A stretch of DNA of 64,000 nt from Chloroflexota bacterium (GCA_018004935.1 JAGNBF010000002.1:119453-183452), one strand, 5' to 3'; shown: positions 1 to 8,281, numbered from the stretch's first letter. Numbers and translations are program-made. The notes: generated by a model not told the origin, from the letters alone.

Positions 1-366
1 CCAGAACCACCTTTGATCATGGTTGTTATTGATCATAAACACAAAGCTCATGCCCTGTTAGAGCAAGAAAACACAGTGTTCGCCGTAAATATTTTGCGCC
101 AGGAGCAGGCCGATTTATCAAACCGTTTTGCCTGGGTCAAAGATGAAGACCGTTTTGCCGCCGGGGAGTGGGGGACAGCAGTCACGGGTGCTCCCATCTT
201 AAAAAACGCTTTGGCCTGGTTGGATTGTACCATCCATGCCCGCATGCTTGTGGGAACACACACTATATATGTCGGTCAGGTAGAGGCCAGCGATGTACCT
301 GACCCGGACATTAACCCCCTCGTCTATTGGAATCGAGGGTATCACTCGCTGGTAGAACAAATATAA
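1..366 (+). CDS. Flavin reductase-like (RutF/HpaC-type) domain protein, 5' truncated by window edge
   Basis: The reading frame is open from base 1 and ends with TAA at 364-366. A TTG/ATG occurs at 13-21, but the frame upstream encodes PEPPLIMVVI, the conserved 'PP-L-hydrophobic' strand of the NAD(P)H:flavin oxidoreductase split-barrel family, so the true start lies outside the window. The following segment fits the FMN-binding core (FAVNILRQEQADLSNRFA) and the C-terminal strands with an H-x-IYVGQVE motif. By family, such proteins reduce FMN/FAD for partner monooxygenases or act as diflavin electron carriers; the partner is not visible here. The 3' neighbour starts 220 bp downstream behind a repeat, so no operon is implied. 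The family call is fairly sure, the substrate unknown. Confidence 0.75.
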   Translation, partial: PEPPLIMVVIDHKHKAHALLEQENTVFAVNILRQEQADLSNRFAWVKDEDRFAAGEWGTAVTGAPILKNALAWLDCTIHARMLVGTHTIYVGQVEASDVPDPDINPLVYWNRGYHSLVEQI

Positions 367-407
367 CGATGCCACCCTTGGGCAATTGCCTACTCACCAG
401 AATGAAC

Positions 408-501
408 CCACCCCCCTGACGATTCCCGAAACCGGGAAGGGGGAAACACCAGGCACAGAAGAAAGTTCCCCGCCCCTGGGGGCGGGGTTAGGGGTGGGGG
501 A
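408..501. repeat. Palindromic G/C-rich repeat, family A (copy 1, partial)
   Basis: Alternating C-rich and G-rich tracts, with the core CCCCGCCCCTGGGGGCGGGG followed by TTAGGGGTGGGGG (465-500). The same core recurs at 1917-2050, 7712-8196, 16294-16331, 18979-19105 and 40876-40985, always between genes. Here the long AT/GC hairpin found in other copies is missing. The short open frames across it are products of repeat composition, not genes. Confidence 0.85.
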
Positions 502-587
502 AATCCGCGTATGCAATCACCCTATACATACGGAACCCGTACCGTTCAAAATGAGAATTGCGGAGCGCCATACCACATTATCCTGAT

Positions 588-1709
588 ATGAGTAATATTC
601 CTTTCATAGATTTACAAGCTGAATACCAGGCTTTGCAGGCAGAATTGACCGCGGCCGCGCAACGGGTGATGGCTTCCGGTTGGTACATTTTGGGCCAGGA
701 AGTAACCGCCTTTGAGCAGGAATTTGCCGCTTATCTGGGCGTTGCCGCCGCCGTCGGTGTGGCTTCTGGCACGGATGCCGTCCTGCTGGCCTGCCGTGCC
801 CTGGAGATCGGCCCAGGTGATGAAGTGATCACCGTGGCCCACACCGCCGTAGCCACCATCACCGCCATCGAATTGGCCGGAGCAACTCCCGTTCTGGTAG
901 ACATCAATCCCCATACCTATACCATTGATGTGCACCAGATTGAAGCGGCCATCACGGCCCGTACCAAAGCCATCATACCAGTGCATCTGTACGGCCATCC
1001 GGCTGAGATGGATACAATTCTGGCCCTGGCACAACAATATGGTCTATGTGTGATTGAGGATTGTGCTCAGGCACATGGAGCCAGGTACAAAGGGCGGATG
1101 GTAGGTAGTATGGGTGACGCGGCCGCGTTCAGCTTCTACCCCACCAAAAATCTGGGCGCTCTAGGGGATGGCGGAGCGGTCGTAACGAATGATTCGGTCG
1201 TGGCCCAACGCCTCCACCAATTACGACAATATGGTTGGCAAGAGCGGTACATCAGCAATATCAGCGGTTACAACAGTCGCCTGGATGAACTTCAGGCCGC
1301 CTTTTTGCGCCTAAAATTGCCTCATCTGGAGTCATTTAATGCCACACGCCGTCACTTCGCCAGTCTGTACCAACAATCGCTGGCCGGGCTTCCCCTGATA
1401 TTGCCCGTGGAGAGGACCCATTGTCAGGCTGTTTATCACCTTTATGTCATTCAGAGTGAACAACGAGATAAACTCCGCCACCATTTGCAGGAACAGGGTA
1501 TCGGCACGGCCATCCAATACCCGGTTCCCGTTCATCGCCAACCAGCCTATCACCACCTGGGGTATGGGCCAGGCTCCTTGCCCGTGACAGAAACAGTCTG
1601 CGGCCGCATCCTTTCCCTGCCCCTACACCCCCACCTGACACCAACCCAACTCCAACATGTTATTACCGCCCTAAAAATGTTCTGGCCCTTGGGGAATTCA
1701 GGAGGTTGA
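588..1709 (+). CDS. DegT/DnrJ/EryC1/StrS-family sugar aminotransferase
   Basis: This is a PLP-dependent fold-type I aminotransferase of the DegT family, which transfers an amino group to keto-sugar nucleotides for surface polysaccharide or antibiotic sugars. Seen: N-terminal [15 protein letters not shown]-type phosphate loop ([13 protein letters not shown]), [10 protein letters not shown] with the cofactor-pyridine Asp, and [16 protein letters not shown], whose Lys (about residue 187) is the Schiff-base lysine. The length (373 aa) is normal. I chose ATG 588 because PFIDLQ begins family members; an upstream in-frame ATG at 558 lies in repeat-derived DNA. The final residues (PLGNSGG) are encoded by a family-C intergenic repeat, so the C-terminus appears to have been overwritten. 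It stands alone, so its sugar substrate cannot be told. Confidence 0.9.
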   Translation: MSNIPFIDLQAEYQALQAELTAAAQRVMASGWYILGQEVTAFEQEFAAYLGVAAAVGVASGTDAVLLACRALEIGPGDEVITVAHTAVATITAIELAGATPVLVDINPHTYTIDVHQIEAAITARTKAIIPVHLYGHPAEMDTILALAQQYGLCVIEDCAQAHGARYKGRMVGSMGDAAAFSFYPTKNLGALGDGGAVVTNDSVVAQRLHQLRQYGWQERYISNISGYNSRLDELQAAFLRLKLPHLESFNATRRHFASLYQQSLAGLPLILPVERTHCQAVYHLYVIQSEQRDKLRHHLQEQGIGTAIQYPVPVHRQPAYHHLGYGPGSLPVTETVCGRILSLPLHPHLTPTQLQHVITALKMFWPLGNSGG

Positions 1710-1800
1710 TACCAAAAATGGAGGGGCTGGTCTTATGCCTGCCCAATCTCGAGCAACCACAAGGGTTTGCCCCTTACCCCGTGAAATTCCATAGACCCAA
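1686..1800. repeat. Intergenic repeat family C, copy 1 (overlaps end of the DegT gene)
   Basis: The order is TTGGGGAATTCAGGAGGTTG, then ATACC, GGGGCTGG-CTT-TGCCTGCCC, CAACCACAAGGG and CCCCGTGAAATTCC. The same ordered blocks occur at 37075-37177, 44484-44595, 47352-47468, 49690-49790 and twice in 54021-54220. It contains inverted segments around GGGCAACC/GGTTGCCC. The left 24 bases are coding for the preceding gene. Confidence 0.8.
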
Positions 1801-1916
1801 AATGTTCTTCTCTGATGATGATCGTAATTTGTGACTATACTGTCAAAGGGCATAATCTGACATTTTTCGCCCTCTCGCCGTCTCCCTTTATCGTCGTGTT
1901 GGGTTTATCCAAGGCC

Positions 1917-2050
1917 ACCCTCACCCCTAACCCCGCCCCCAGGGGCGGGGAACTATTTTCGGCGCGGTTTGGCGAGCGTCCGCTCGCCAAACCGCGCCGG
2001 TAGGTTTCTCCCCCCTTCCCCCTGGGATCGAAGGGGGATGGGTCTTCAGT
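1917..2050. repeat. Palindromic repeat family A, copy 2 (complete)
   Basis: The full three-part element in reverse orientation: C-rich core (ACCCCTAACCCCGCCCCCAG), a hairpin at 1960-2000 with arms GGCGCGGTTTGGCGAGCG and CGCTCGCCAAACCGCGCC, and a pyrimidine/purine tract ending in AAGGGGGATGG. The arms are perfectly complementary. Confidence 0.85.
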
Positions 2051-2079
2051 CCAAACCTACCAATCTGTTGCCGCTAACA

Positions 2080-2272
2080 AAATGTCACTTTATAACCGTG
2101 GTAAGTATATACGTAAGCGTTCAGTTATCCCGCCTGGTGGTCAAACCACCGGGCTAAACATACCAGGCCCTGCGGGCGAAAACCCCAGGCCAGCGGCCTT
2201 TATAACCATAGCCCGGTCGTTTTACGTCCGGGCAGATCTGGCGACCGTAAATCGTAAATCGTAAATCCCACC
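2080..2272. repeat. Repeat family E plus short tandem repeat upstream of the DUF2723 gene
   Basis: It contains GTAAGCGTTCAGTTATCCCG followed by CCTGGTGGTC (2112-2142), shared with 16091-16130, 18913-18950 and, inverted, 25588-25622. Downstream are further inverted segments (GGTGGTC/GACCACC-like; CCTGGC/GCCAGG) and, at 2250-2272, three tandem copies of an 8-mer CGTAAATC. No -35/-10 for the downstream gene stands out in it. Confidence 0.7.
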
Positions 2273-2281
2273 CCCCTCCCC

Positions 2282-4750
2282 ATGTCTCACCACTCTCCCT
2301 GGCGCTTTCTACCGCTCATCCTCATCATAATTCCCCTGCTCTACCTGGCTACCTTAGCTCAGGGGCTGGTACTGGGAGATCCCACCGAATACACCATGAT
2401 CGCTCAGATTCTGGGCATCGCCCACCCACCGGGATACGCCTTCATAACAGTTCTGGGCAAACTGTTTCAAACAGTCATCCCACTGGGTGATATTCCCTGG
2501 CGGATGCATTTGCTCTCAGCGGCGGCAGGCACACTCGCGGCCGCGTGCCTGTATGGCATCGTCAAAACCATTGGCTCACAACCAGACAGTGAACTGTATT
2601 CCCCCTCACAATGGTTATATGCTCTCGCGGCCGCGCTCTTCGCCGCCTTCTCCCTCGCCTTTTCTGCCGATTGGTGGCAACACGCCATCCACGCCAATCC
2701 GCACATCTGGACCGCTGTGTTTTTAGCGTTTAACCTGTATTGCCTGACACAGTGGGCCACAGCCATACGGCGACAGGGAGATATGGCGACCAATGATCCA
2801 TCTCTCACCGTGTCGCCCTTGCGCTCGTTTGCTCCTGCGCCTTTCTGGCTCTTCCTGTTCTCCTTCACCGCCGGACTGGGTATAACTCACCATCCACTGA
2901 CACTGTTCTCTTTTCCGGCATACGCACTATTTATTGTCTGGACGCGGCCGCGGCTCCTTCTCGATTGGCGCACCTTACTCAAAATGGTTACTTTTGCCCT
3001 GCTGGGGCTGGCCTTGTGGCTCTATTTCCCCCTGCGTAGCCCATCCGTCCCCTTTGGCCCTACCAGCATGAACACCCTCAACGGCTTCCTGGATCACGTC
3101 CTGGCCCGTGGCCTCAGCGAAAGCCTGCCTTACTTCCGCCTGGTAGACCTGCCCGACCGCCTCACCGTGTTCTGGTCCCTTCTCCGCCTGCAATATCCCC
3201 TCCCCACCATTTTCCTGGCATTGATTGGGCTGGGTTGGTTGTGGCGCGACGGGACAACGCGGCGCGGCAATGCGGCAAACCCCAATCGTCAAACCTCACT
3301 CCTCAGCCTCTACGGTTTAGCATTTCTCGCCAATATCACCTTCGTAATGAGCCTGAAAGCCCAGGATATTATGGCTTACCTGTTAGGGCCGTTTATGCTG
3401 GTGGCATTACTGGCGGGAATCGGGTTATATGGGCTGATAATGTTGGCCCAGGCCAGATTACGCCTGGATAACCGGGCGCTGGCCCTGCTGATTGGCCTGG
3501 TGATTTTGTTAGGGCCGGTCGCGCAAATTTTACGCAACGGCCCCCGAGTTACCTTGCGCCGTTATGACGAAGGTGATGCCTATGTCACGGCTGTGTTTGA
3601 CTGGTTTGGGGGTAAGGGAGAAGGAGTCACCCTACTAAACGATTGGGAACATCAGACACCACTCTGGTATCACGAATATGCCCTGGGCGAAACACCCAAC
3701 CCGGCTGACGTGCGGCCGCGCCTCGTCGCCGCCGCCCGCCCCTGGGTAGAATCCGTGTTTGATTTTCTAGGGGGTGGGCCGGTTTATTTGAGCAACTACC
3801 GGCGGGAAGTGGTAGATGCGGGTTTCCGTTTGCGGCCGCGTGGCCCGTTCTATCAAGTTGTAGAACCTGGCGACACCACCCTGCCCCCTGAACTAACATA
3901 CGTAACGACCGATGCGGCCGCGGATAACCCCATTAACCTGGTTGGCTACGAATTGCCACACACCAACGTCACCGCTGGAGATTACGTCCCCCTCACCCTG
4001 GCTCTGAGCGTGCCTGTCACCACCACCGATTATTACGCCCCCGTAGTAACAGTCGGTGCGATGACCTTCGCCTTCACCACCGACAGCCACCTCATCACCC
4101 CTCGCTGGCAGGCGGGCGAAATCATCATCGAGCGGTTTGATTTTGCCCTACCGCACAACTTGCCCACGGGCACTTACCCGCTCACCGTGCGCCTGCAAAA
4201 CCTATCCCAAAACCAGGATGCCGGTATTTTGCTCAACCTGGGAGGATTGCAGGTAGCCGAACAGGTAAATCCCCGGCGCACAGCGCACCTGTTAGCTAAT
4301 TTTCGCCAAAGCGTGGGGTTAGTCGCGGCCGTAGCTCAGGCCGATAGTCGCGGCCGCGCTCCCTGGCCCACCCCCCTTACCGCCCATCCCGGCGATGTCA
4401 TCCACCTGACCCTCACCTGGGAATGTCTGGCCCCCGCCGCAGAAAGTTACACCATCTTCGTACATCTCATCCGGCCTGATAATTCGCCGGTTACATTATT
4501 ACAGCCTTTGGATTACACGCCGTTGGGGGGTTCAGCCCCCACACATTTGTGGATTCCCAAATGGCTCCCTGGTCAGCAGTACACCGACCCGTACCGAATG
4601 GAACTGCCCCCCGATTTACCACCCGGCACGTATCAAATCGAAGTGGGTTTGTATGAAATGGTTAGCGGCCGCAGACTACACATTTCCGATGCCCAAGGCA
4701 ACCTGGCCGGAGATCGCGCCATTTTAGGCGCTGTGGAAATTATCCCCTGA
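2282..4750 (+). CDS. DUF2723-family polytopic membrane protein (GT-C-like) with C-terminal extracytoplasmic domain
   Basis: The protein is 822 aa. Residues 1 to about 450 hold roughly ten hydrophobic segments. The first large loop carries GDPTEYTMIAQILGIAHPPG, matching the DUF2723 signature (an acidic Asp/Glu pair in the first loop plus IAHPPGY). In this membrane-glycosyltransferase-like fold such an acidic pair is the expected catalytic site; this is family inference, no activity is known. The C-terminal half (about 500-822) is non-membrane and beta-rich, with two repeated segments (ITLAL-type strands, 'LPTGTYPLTVRL' and 'LPPGTYQIEVGLYE') resembling Ig-like domains found after such transporters or transferases. 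The ATG at 2282 follows a CCCC-rich stretch with no clear ribosome site. It contains nine GCGGCCGC copies, the most of any single gene noted here. Confidence 0.75.
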   Translation: MSHHSPWRFLPLILIIIPLLYLATLAQGLVLGDPTEYTMIAQILGIAHPPGYAFITVLGKLFQTVIPLGDIPWRMHLLSAAAGTLAAACLYGIVKTIGSQPDSELYSPSQWLYALAAALFAAFSLAFSADWWQHAIHANPHIWTAVFLAFNLYCLTQWATAIRRQGDMATNDPSLTVSPLRSFAPAPFWLFLFSFTAGLGITHHPLTLFSFPAYALFIVWTRPRLLLDWRTLLKMVTFALLGLALWLYFPLRSPSVPFGPTSMNTLNGFLDHVLARGLSESLPYFRLVDLPDRLTVFWSLLRLQYPLPTIFLALIGLGWLWRDGTTRRGNAANPNRQTSLLSLYGLAFLANITFVMSLKAQDIMAYLLGPFMLVALLAGIGLYGLIMLAQARLRLDNRALALLIGLVILLGPVAQILRNGPRVTLRRYDEGDAYVTAVFDWFGGKGEGVTLLNDWEHQTPLWYHEYALGETPNPADVRPRLVAAARPWVESVFDFLGGGPVYLSNYRREVVDAGFRLRPRGPFYQVVEPGDTTLPPELTYVTTDAAADNPINLVGYELPHTNVTAGDYVPLTLALSVPVTTTDYYAPVVTVGAMTFAFTTDSHLITPRWQAGEIIIERFDFALPHNLPTGTYPLTVRLQNLSQNQDAGILLNLGGLQVAEQVNPRRTAHLLANFRQSVGLVAAVAQADSRGRAPWPTPLTAHPGDVIHLTLTWECLAPAAESYTIFVHLIRPDNSPVTLLQPLDYTPLGGSAPTHLWIPKWLPGQQYTDPYRMELPPDLPPGTYQIEVGLYEMVSGRRLHISDAQGNLAGDRAILGAVEIIP

Positions 4751-4751
4751 C

Positions 4752-4901
4752 TCATTCCTCTTCATCATCAATCGTCAGTCGCAACACCCCCACCACATTC
4801 AGCCAATCCATATCTACCTGTATAGGCAACACCGACACAAGCTGAACCTGCTCTTCCGCCAACGCCATCACCTGGCCGATCAGCCGTAATTGACACCACA
4901 T
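4752..4901 (-). CDS. Small ORF of 49 aa downstream of the kinase gene (uncertain)
   Basis: On the minus strand, 22 bp after the histidine kinase stop, an ATG at 4901 opens a 49-codon frame ending TGA at 4752-4754. The product has the sequence MWCQLRLIGQVMALAEEQ and an acidic tail (LTIDDEEE). Its codons look gene-like (GTG/CTG-rich), the frame stays open back to a TAA about ten codons upstream, and it would be the third gene of the regulator-kinase operon. There is no strong ribosome site and I recognise no family. It may be a decayed gene end. It fills the gap between two convergent genes. Confidence 0.3.
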   Translation of the reverse strand: MWCQLRLIGQVMALAEEQVQLVSVLPIQVDMDWLNVVGVLRLTIDDEEE

Positions 4902-4923
4902 TGTTGCCTGAAGGCCGGTGACA

Positions 4924-6525
4924 TCAACTTAAAGGGTCAGGCGAAACCCGAGGATGAGGAATTTCTACAACAAGACTAAACCCCCCACTCGTCTGATTCT
5001 GAATGCTCAATCGTCCCCCCAACAAAGCGACTCGCTCACTAATCCCCAACAAACCAAAATGGCCGGAACGGCTCAAAGCCGACAAATCAAACCCGTGCGC
5101 CATCCCCTTGCCATTGTCAGCAATCGTTACAGATAACATACGTGGCGACGTATACGCCAGATTCACCTGAACCTGCGTCGCATTAGAATGTTTCCAGACA
5201 TTGTTCAGCCCTTCCTGCACAATCCGAAAAATAGAAAGTTCAATCGTTTCAGGTAGCCGTCCAAAGGTTTCATTAAGCGTCAGCTCTACGGTAATACCAG
5301 TGCGCTCCTGCCAGCCTGAGGTGTAAGATTTGAGCGCGGCCCCCAAACCAAGGCTATCAATCGTTGGCGGCCGCAGATTGCTACATATACGCCGAATATT
5401 CGTCACCAGCCGCCGGATATTATGCCGTACATCATCCAATTCGGCTGTCAGTGCCTTATCACCCTCACCCAGGCTGGCAATCTCCTCAAGCTGATAATTC
5501 AAACTCAGCAAATCCTGAATGGTCTCATCATGCAATTCACGAGCCAGATGCTTCCGCTCCAACTCGCGCTGAGTCAACAAGCGCCGTTGGGCATCCTGTA
5601 AGGCCATATTCGCACTATCAAGCGCACGTACCTGCTCCGACAATTGTTCTAACAACTGTTGATTAATCGTGTCCCGAACAGCCAAATCTTGTTCCAACAA
5701 CAACTGTTGATGTTGCAATATTTCGGCATGTTGTTTTGCCTTGTAATAACTGTCCAAGGCCCAAATCACCGGAGTATGTTGTTGCCGCTCCGCCGTACCC
5801 ACCAGAGCCGCCACAATTTCCTCCCGGTTCGTAGCATCGGTTTGTAAGGTAGCTGTCACTTCCCCCTGCCGCACCACAATGATCCGATCCGTCACGGCAA
5901 ATAAATCATCCAGATTTTGACTACTAAACAAAACAGCGATGCCTTCTTGTTGCCAGGATTCAATCAACGACAACAATCTGGACTGGTAGGGGGAACTCAT
6001 CGTAGCTGTGGGATCATCCACAATGCGGAGTTTGGCGGGAGACACCATACCCTGTGCCAGTGAAACTAATAGCCGATCATCACCCGATAGATTGCCTACT
6101 TTTTCGTGAAGGGTAGGGAATTCTACATTGAGCAAGGCCAAAACACGTCGGGCTTCCTCGTGCATTTTGCGCTGATTAAGAAGGCTACTACGCCGCCCCA
6201 GAATGGAGTGTGTGAGTTCATGACCGAGGAAAATATTGCTGGTAATATCAAACTGATCCGCCAGCATCGGCTCTTGCTGGATCATGCCAATGCCAATTTT
6301 TTGCGCCTGAAAAGGCCAGGAAAGGGCACGCCCATCAAATACGAGGTGACCACTATCGGGCATCAACAGCCCGGCTAAGGTTCGTGTCAATAAAGTTTTA
6401 CCGGCGCCACTGCGGCCAGCCAGGCCCACAACTTCACCCGGGTGAATTTCCAGGCTAATATCTCGTAAGACCGTTAAGACGCCAAAACGTTTGGTAATAC
6501 CGTGCGCCTGTAATAGGGGTTCCAT
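4924..6525 (-). CDS. Fusion of sugar-type ABC ATPase domain with NarL/NreB-type histidine kinase
   Basis: A 533-aa cytosolic protein with no membrane segment. Residues 1-245 are an ABC ATPase closest in style to the first cassette of RbsA/XylG/MmsA: Walker A GRSGAGKT (37-44, Lys43), Q-loop IQQEP, signature LSGDD (146-150) instead of LSGGQ, Walker B VDDPTA with Asp171 where the catalytic Glu belongs, and SSQ (Gln203) where the H-loop His belongs. ATP binding is likely, hydrolysis doubtful. Residues about 250-325 are a long Gln/Leu-rich coiled coil. Residues 320-395 are a HisKA_3 domain with ELHDET (His332). Residues 420-525 are an HATPase with DNGKGM and GHFGLLGI. It starts 1 bp after the regulator stop, so the two are co-transcribed. 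Inferred role: kinase docked on a sugar permease or sensing nucleotide. The domain calls are firm; the role is inference. Confidence 0.85.
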   Translation of the reverse strand: MEPLLQAHGITKRFGVLTVLRDISLEIHPGEVVGLAGRSGAGKTLLTRTLAGLLMPDSGHLVFDGRALSWPFQAQKIGIGMIQQEPMLADQFDITSNIFLGHELTHSILGRRSSLLNQRKMHEEARRVLALLNVEFPTLHEKVGNLSGDDRLLVSLAQGMVSPAKLRIVDDPTATMSSPYQSRLLSLIESWQQEGIAVLFSSQNLDDLFAVTDRIIVVRQGEVTATLQTDATNREEIVAALVGTAERQQHTPVIWALDSYYKAKQHAEILQHQQLLLEQDLAVRDTINQQLLEQLSEQVRALDSANMALQDAQRRLLTQRELERKHLARELHDETIQDLLSLNYQLEEIASLGEGDKALTAELDDVRHNIRRLVTNIRRICSNLRPPTIDSLGLGAALKSYTSGWQERTGITVELTLNETFGRLPETIELSIFRIVQEGLNNVWKHSNATQVQVNLAYTSPRMLSVTIADNGKGMAHGFDLSALSRSGHFGLLGISERVALLGGRLSIQNQTSGGFSLVVEIPHPRVSPDPLS

Positions 6526-6526
6526 A

Positions 6527-7573
6527 TCAGCCTATCGTATCTTCAATGATCTGATTGAGAGTAGCGGTATCCAGATCCTTTTTATCGAGAAAGGCATTTG
6601 CCCCAGCTTCTAACCCCATGCGATGAAACTCTCGATCCGGGTAAGCACTCATCAAAATAACCCGTACCTGGCGAGAGATTCCTTTGATGAGCCGGGTACA
6701 ACGAATGCCACTCTCATCGCCTAACACCACATCAATGAAAGCTAATTGTGGTGCGGCCCGTCGCACCATGTGCAGGGCATCCTCTGAATTCTCCGCTTCA
6801 TAAAGCGTTGCCTGAGGGTAAATACGAGCCACCATACGCCGTAATTGCTGGCGGTAACGTTGATTATCATCCACCACCAGAATAGACATGTGGTGTCCTT
6901 CGGCTCGAATGAAATGGTTGTCTGAAACGGTTTCAACAACCCGAGTGGTGATTTCGGGATGGATATGGGCAAAATTAGCCGCTTCTAACCGACTTTGGAC
7001 ATTAAGCTGTCGGTATAAACGGGTTAAATGTGTCTCCACAGTTTTGACGCTGATACCCAATTTGCCTGCAATGATCCGGTTATCTAGTCCTTGGGAAAGC
7101 AAATGCAAGATGTCTAACTGCCGCGCCGAAAGATGCGGCAAGCCGGATTTACCATCGGTGGGATGGAGTAGTTTGTCTACCAGAGAACTAGAAATCCAGC
7201 GTTTTCCGGCCAACACCCGTTCCACAGCCAGACGTAAATCACTGAGTGGCTGGTCTTTGAGATGATAACCATTCACTCCTTCACGTAGCATCCCCTGAAC
7301 ATACACATCATCGTCATAAGCGCTAACTACCAGAATGCGCATTTCAGGATATAGCAACCGAATGTGCCGAATGGCGGTTATCGGCTCAAAATTGGGCATG
7401 GTAACATCTATGAGAAGCAGATCGGGTTTTAAAACGGCCAGGGCCTTCATTAAACCAGGACCATCGCCGACTTCACCAACAATGTCTAACGAGGGTTGAT
7501 CTTCGAGGGCATTACGAATGCCCGCCCGTACTAAGGCATGATCATCGGCCAACAAGATTCGTGTGGGAGCCAT
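6527..7573 (-). CDS. Response regulator with REC - LuxR/NarL HTH - REC architecture
   Basis: The protein is 348 aa from ATG 7573. An in-frame TTG at 7609 would add 12 residues that lie outside the conserved start TRILLADDH. The first receiver (1-120) has the acidic pair D10/D11 and phospho-acceptor D56 (LLIDVTMP). The LuxR-type HTH (about 147-205) has the core LSQGLDNRIIAGKLGISVKT. A second, C-terminal receiver (about 228-345) has VDDN and phospho-acceptor D281 (FIDVVLGDE) with Lys in LDKKD. A receiver after the HTH is unusual for NarL regulators, which normally end in the HTH. It is the partner of the adjacent HisKA_3 kinase (gap 1 bp). Likely targets are the divergent sugar transporter genes; a pair of repeated boxes at 8241-8281 is a candidate operator. 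Confidence 0.9.
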   Translation of the reverse strand: MAPTRILLADDHALVRAGIRNALEDQPSLDIVGEVGDGPGLMKALAVLKPDLLLIDVTMPNFEPITAIRHIRLLYPEMRILVVSAYDDDVYVQGMLREGVNGYHLKDQPLSDLRLAVERVLAGKRWISSSLVDKLLHPTDGKSGLPHLSARQLDILHLLSQGLDNRIIAGKLGISVKTVETHLTRLYRQLNVQSRLEAANFAHIHPEITTRVVETVSDNHFIRAEGHHMSILVVDDNQRYRQQLRRMVARIYPQATLYEAENSEDALHMVRRAAPQLAFIDVVLGDESGIRCTRLIKGISRQVRVILMSAYPDREFHRMGLEAGANAFLDKKDLDTATLNQIIEDTIG

Positions 7574-7646
7574 GGGTCTATTATCCACAAAGTAACACGC
7601 CTGGCACAAGTTATATTTAGGGGTCGTAAAAGATTAAGTTCCGCCA

Positions 7647-7680
7647 AGACCTGACAGGTTTTCGGAAACCTGTCAGGTCT
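7647..7680. repeat. Repeat family B hairpin (copy 1)
   Basis: Perfect inverted repeat with arms AGACCTGACAGGTTTtc and ggAAACCTGTCAGGTCT, preceded by AAGATTAAGTTCCG. Other copies are at 22561-22594, 44658-44691 and, degenerate, 26231-26259; a half copy is at 13808-13822. It lies just upstream of the regulator start on the minus strand. Confidence 0.85.
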
Positions 7681-7711
7681 GAACCGGGAAGTTATGTTTT
7701 TACAAGGCTTT

Positions 7712-8196
7712 GGTAGATTCAGGCGAAAGTCCCATCCCCCTGCCCCCTTCCCCAAGGGAAAGGGGGAAACCAATGGCACGGTTTGGCGGGCGGTCGCCCG
7801 CCAAACCGTGCCGAAAATAATTCCCCGCCCCTGGGGGCGGGGTTAGGGGTGGGGGGGCCTTTGGGGCTACATGGCTTGGGTAGATTCAGGCGAAAGCCCC
7901 ATCCCCCTGCCCCCTTCCCCAAGGGAAAGGGGGAAACCAACGGCACGGTTTGGCGGACAGTCGCCCGCCAAACCGTGCCGAAAATAGTTCCCCGCCCCTG
8001 GGGGCGGGGTTAGGGGTGGGGGGGGCCTTTGGGGCTACATGGCTTGGGTAGATTCAGGCGAAAGTCCCATCCCCCTGCCCCCTTCCCCAAGGGAAAGGGG
8101 GCAATTTAATAGCGCGGTTTTTCGGGACCTTCGGCCCGAAAAACCGCGCCCAGACAAGTTCCCCGCCCCTGGGGGCGGGGTTAGGGGTGGGGGAAA
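7712..8196. repeat. Tandem array of three family-A elements, about 167-bp period
   Basis: Units start at 7712, 7879 and 8047 with GGTAGATTCAGGCGAAAG. Each unit holds a C-tract/G-tract palindrome, a long hairpin (7775-7812, 7942-7979, 8111-8150) and the core CCCCGCCCCTGGGGGCGGGG. Units 1 and 2 carry arms GGCACGGTTTGGCGG; unit 3 has GCGCGGTTTTTCGGG with a matching other arm. The third unit ends differently (AAACCTATG). The array separates the two-component genes from the sugar transporter operon. Confidence 0.9.
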
Positions 8197-8240
8197 CCTA
8201 TGTAGGCAATCGTCCTAAATAGGGCTATGTTTTTGTGACC

Positions 8241-8281
8241 CATATCAGGGATTTCCCTTAATCCATATCAGGGATTTCCCT
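8241..8281 (+). promoter_or_regulatory. Two direct-repeat operator-like boxes upstream of the sugar-binding protein gene
   Basis: The 18-mer CATATCAGGGATTTCCCT occurs at 8241-8258 and again at 8264-8281, 23 bp apart, close to two helical turns. Each contains the inverted repeat AGGGA-TT-TCCCT. They are not part of the repeat families around them and lie 260-300 bp before the start codon at 8541. Candidate binding sites for the neighbouring LuxR-type regulator; that assignment is inference. Confidence 0.5.

Noticed and set aside
386..586. A 66-codon frame between the flavin reductase and DegT genes
   Set aside because: It is mostly translated family-A repeat; the same peptide pattern appears from every copy.
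7712..8196. Array of similar units suggesting CRISPR
   Set aside because: Units are about 167 bp, strongly palindromic and similar throughout, without short repeats and unique spacers, and there are no cas genes.
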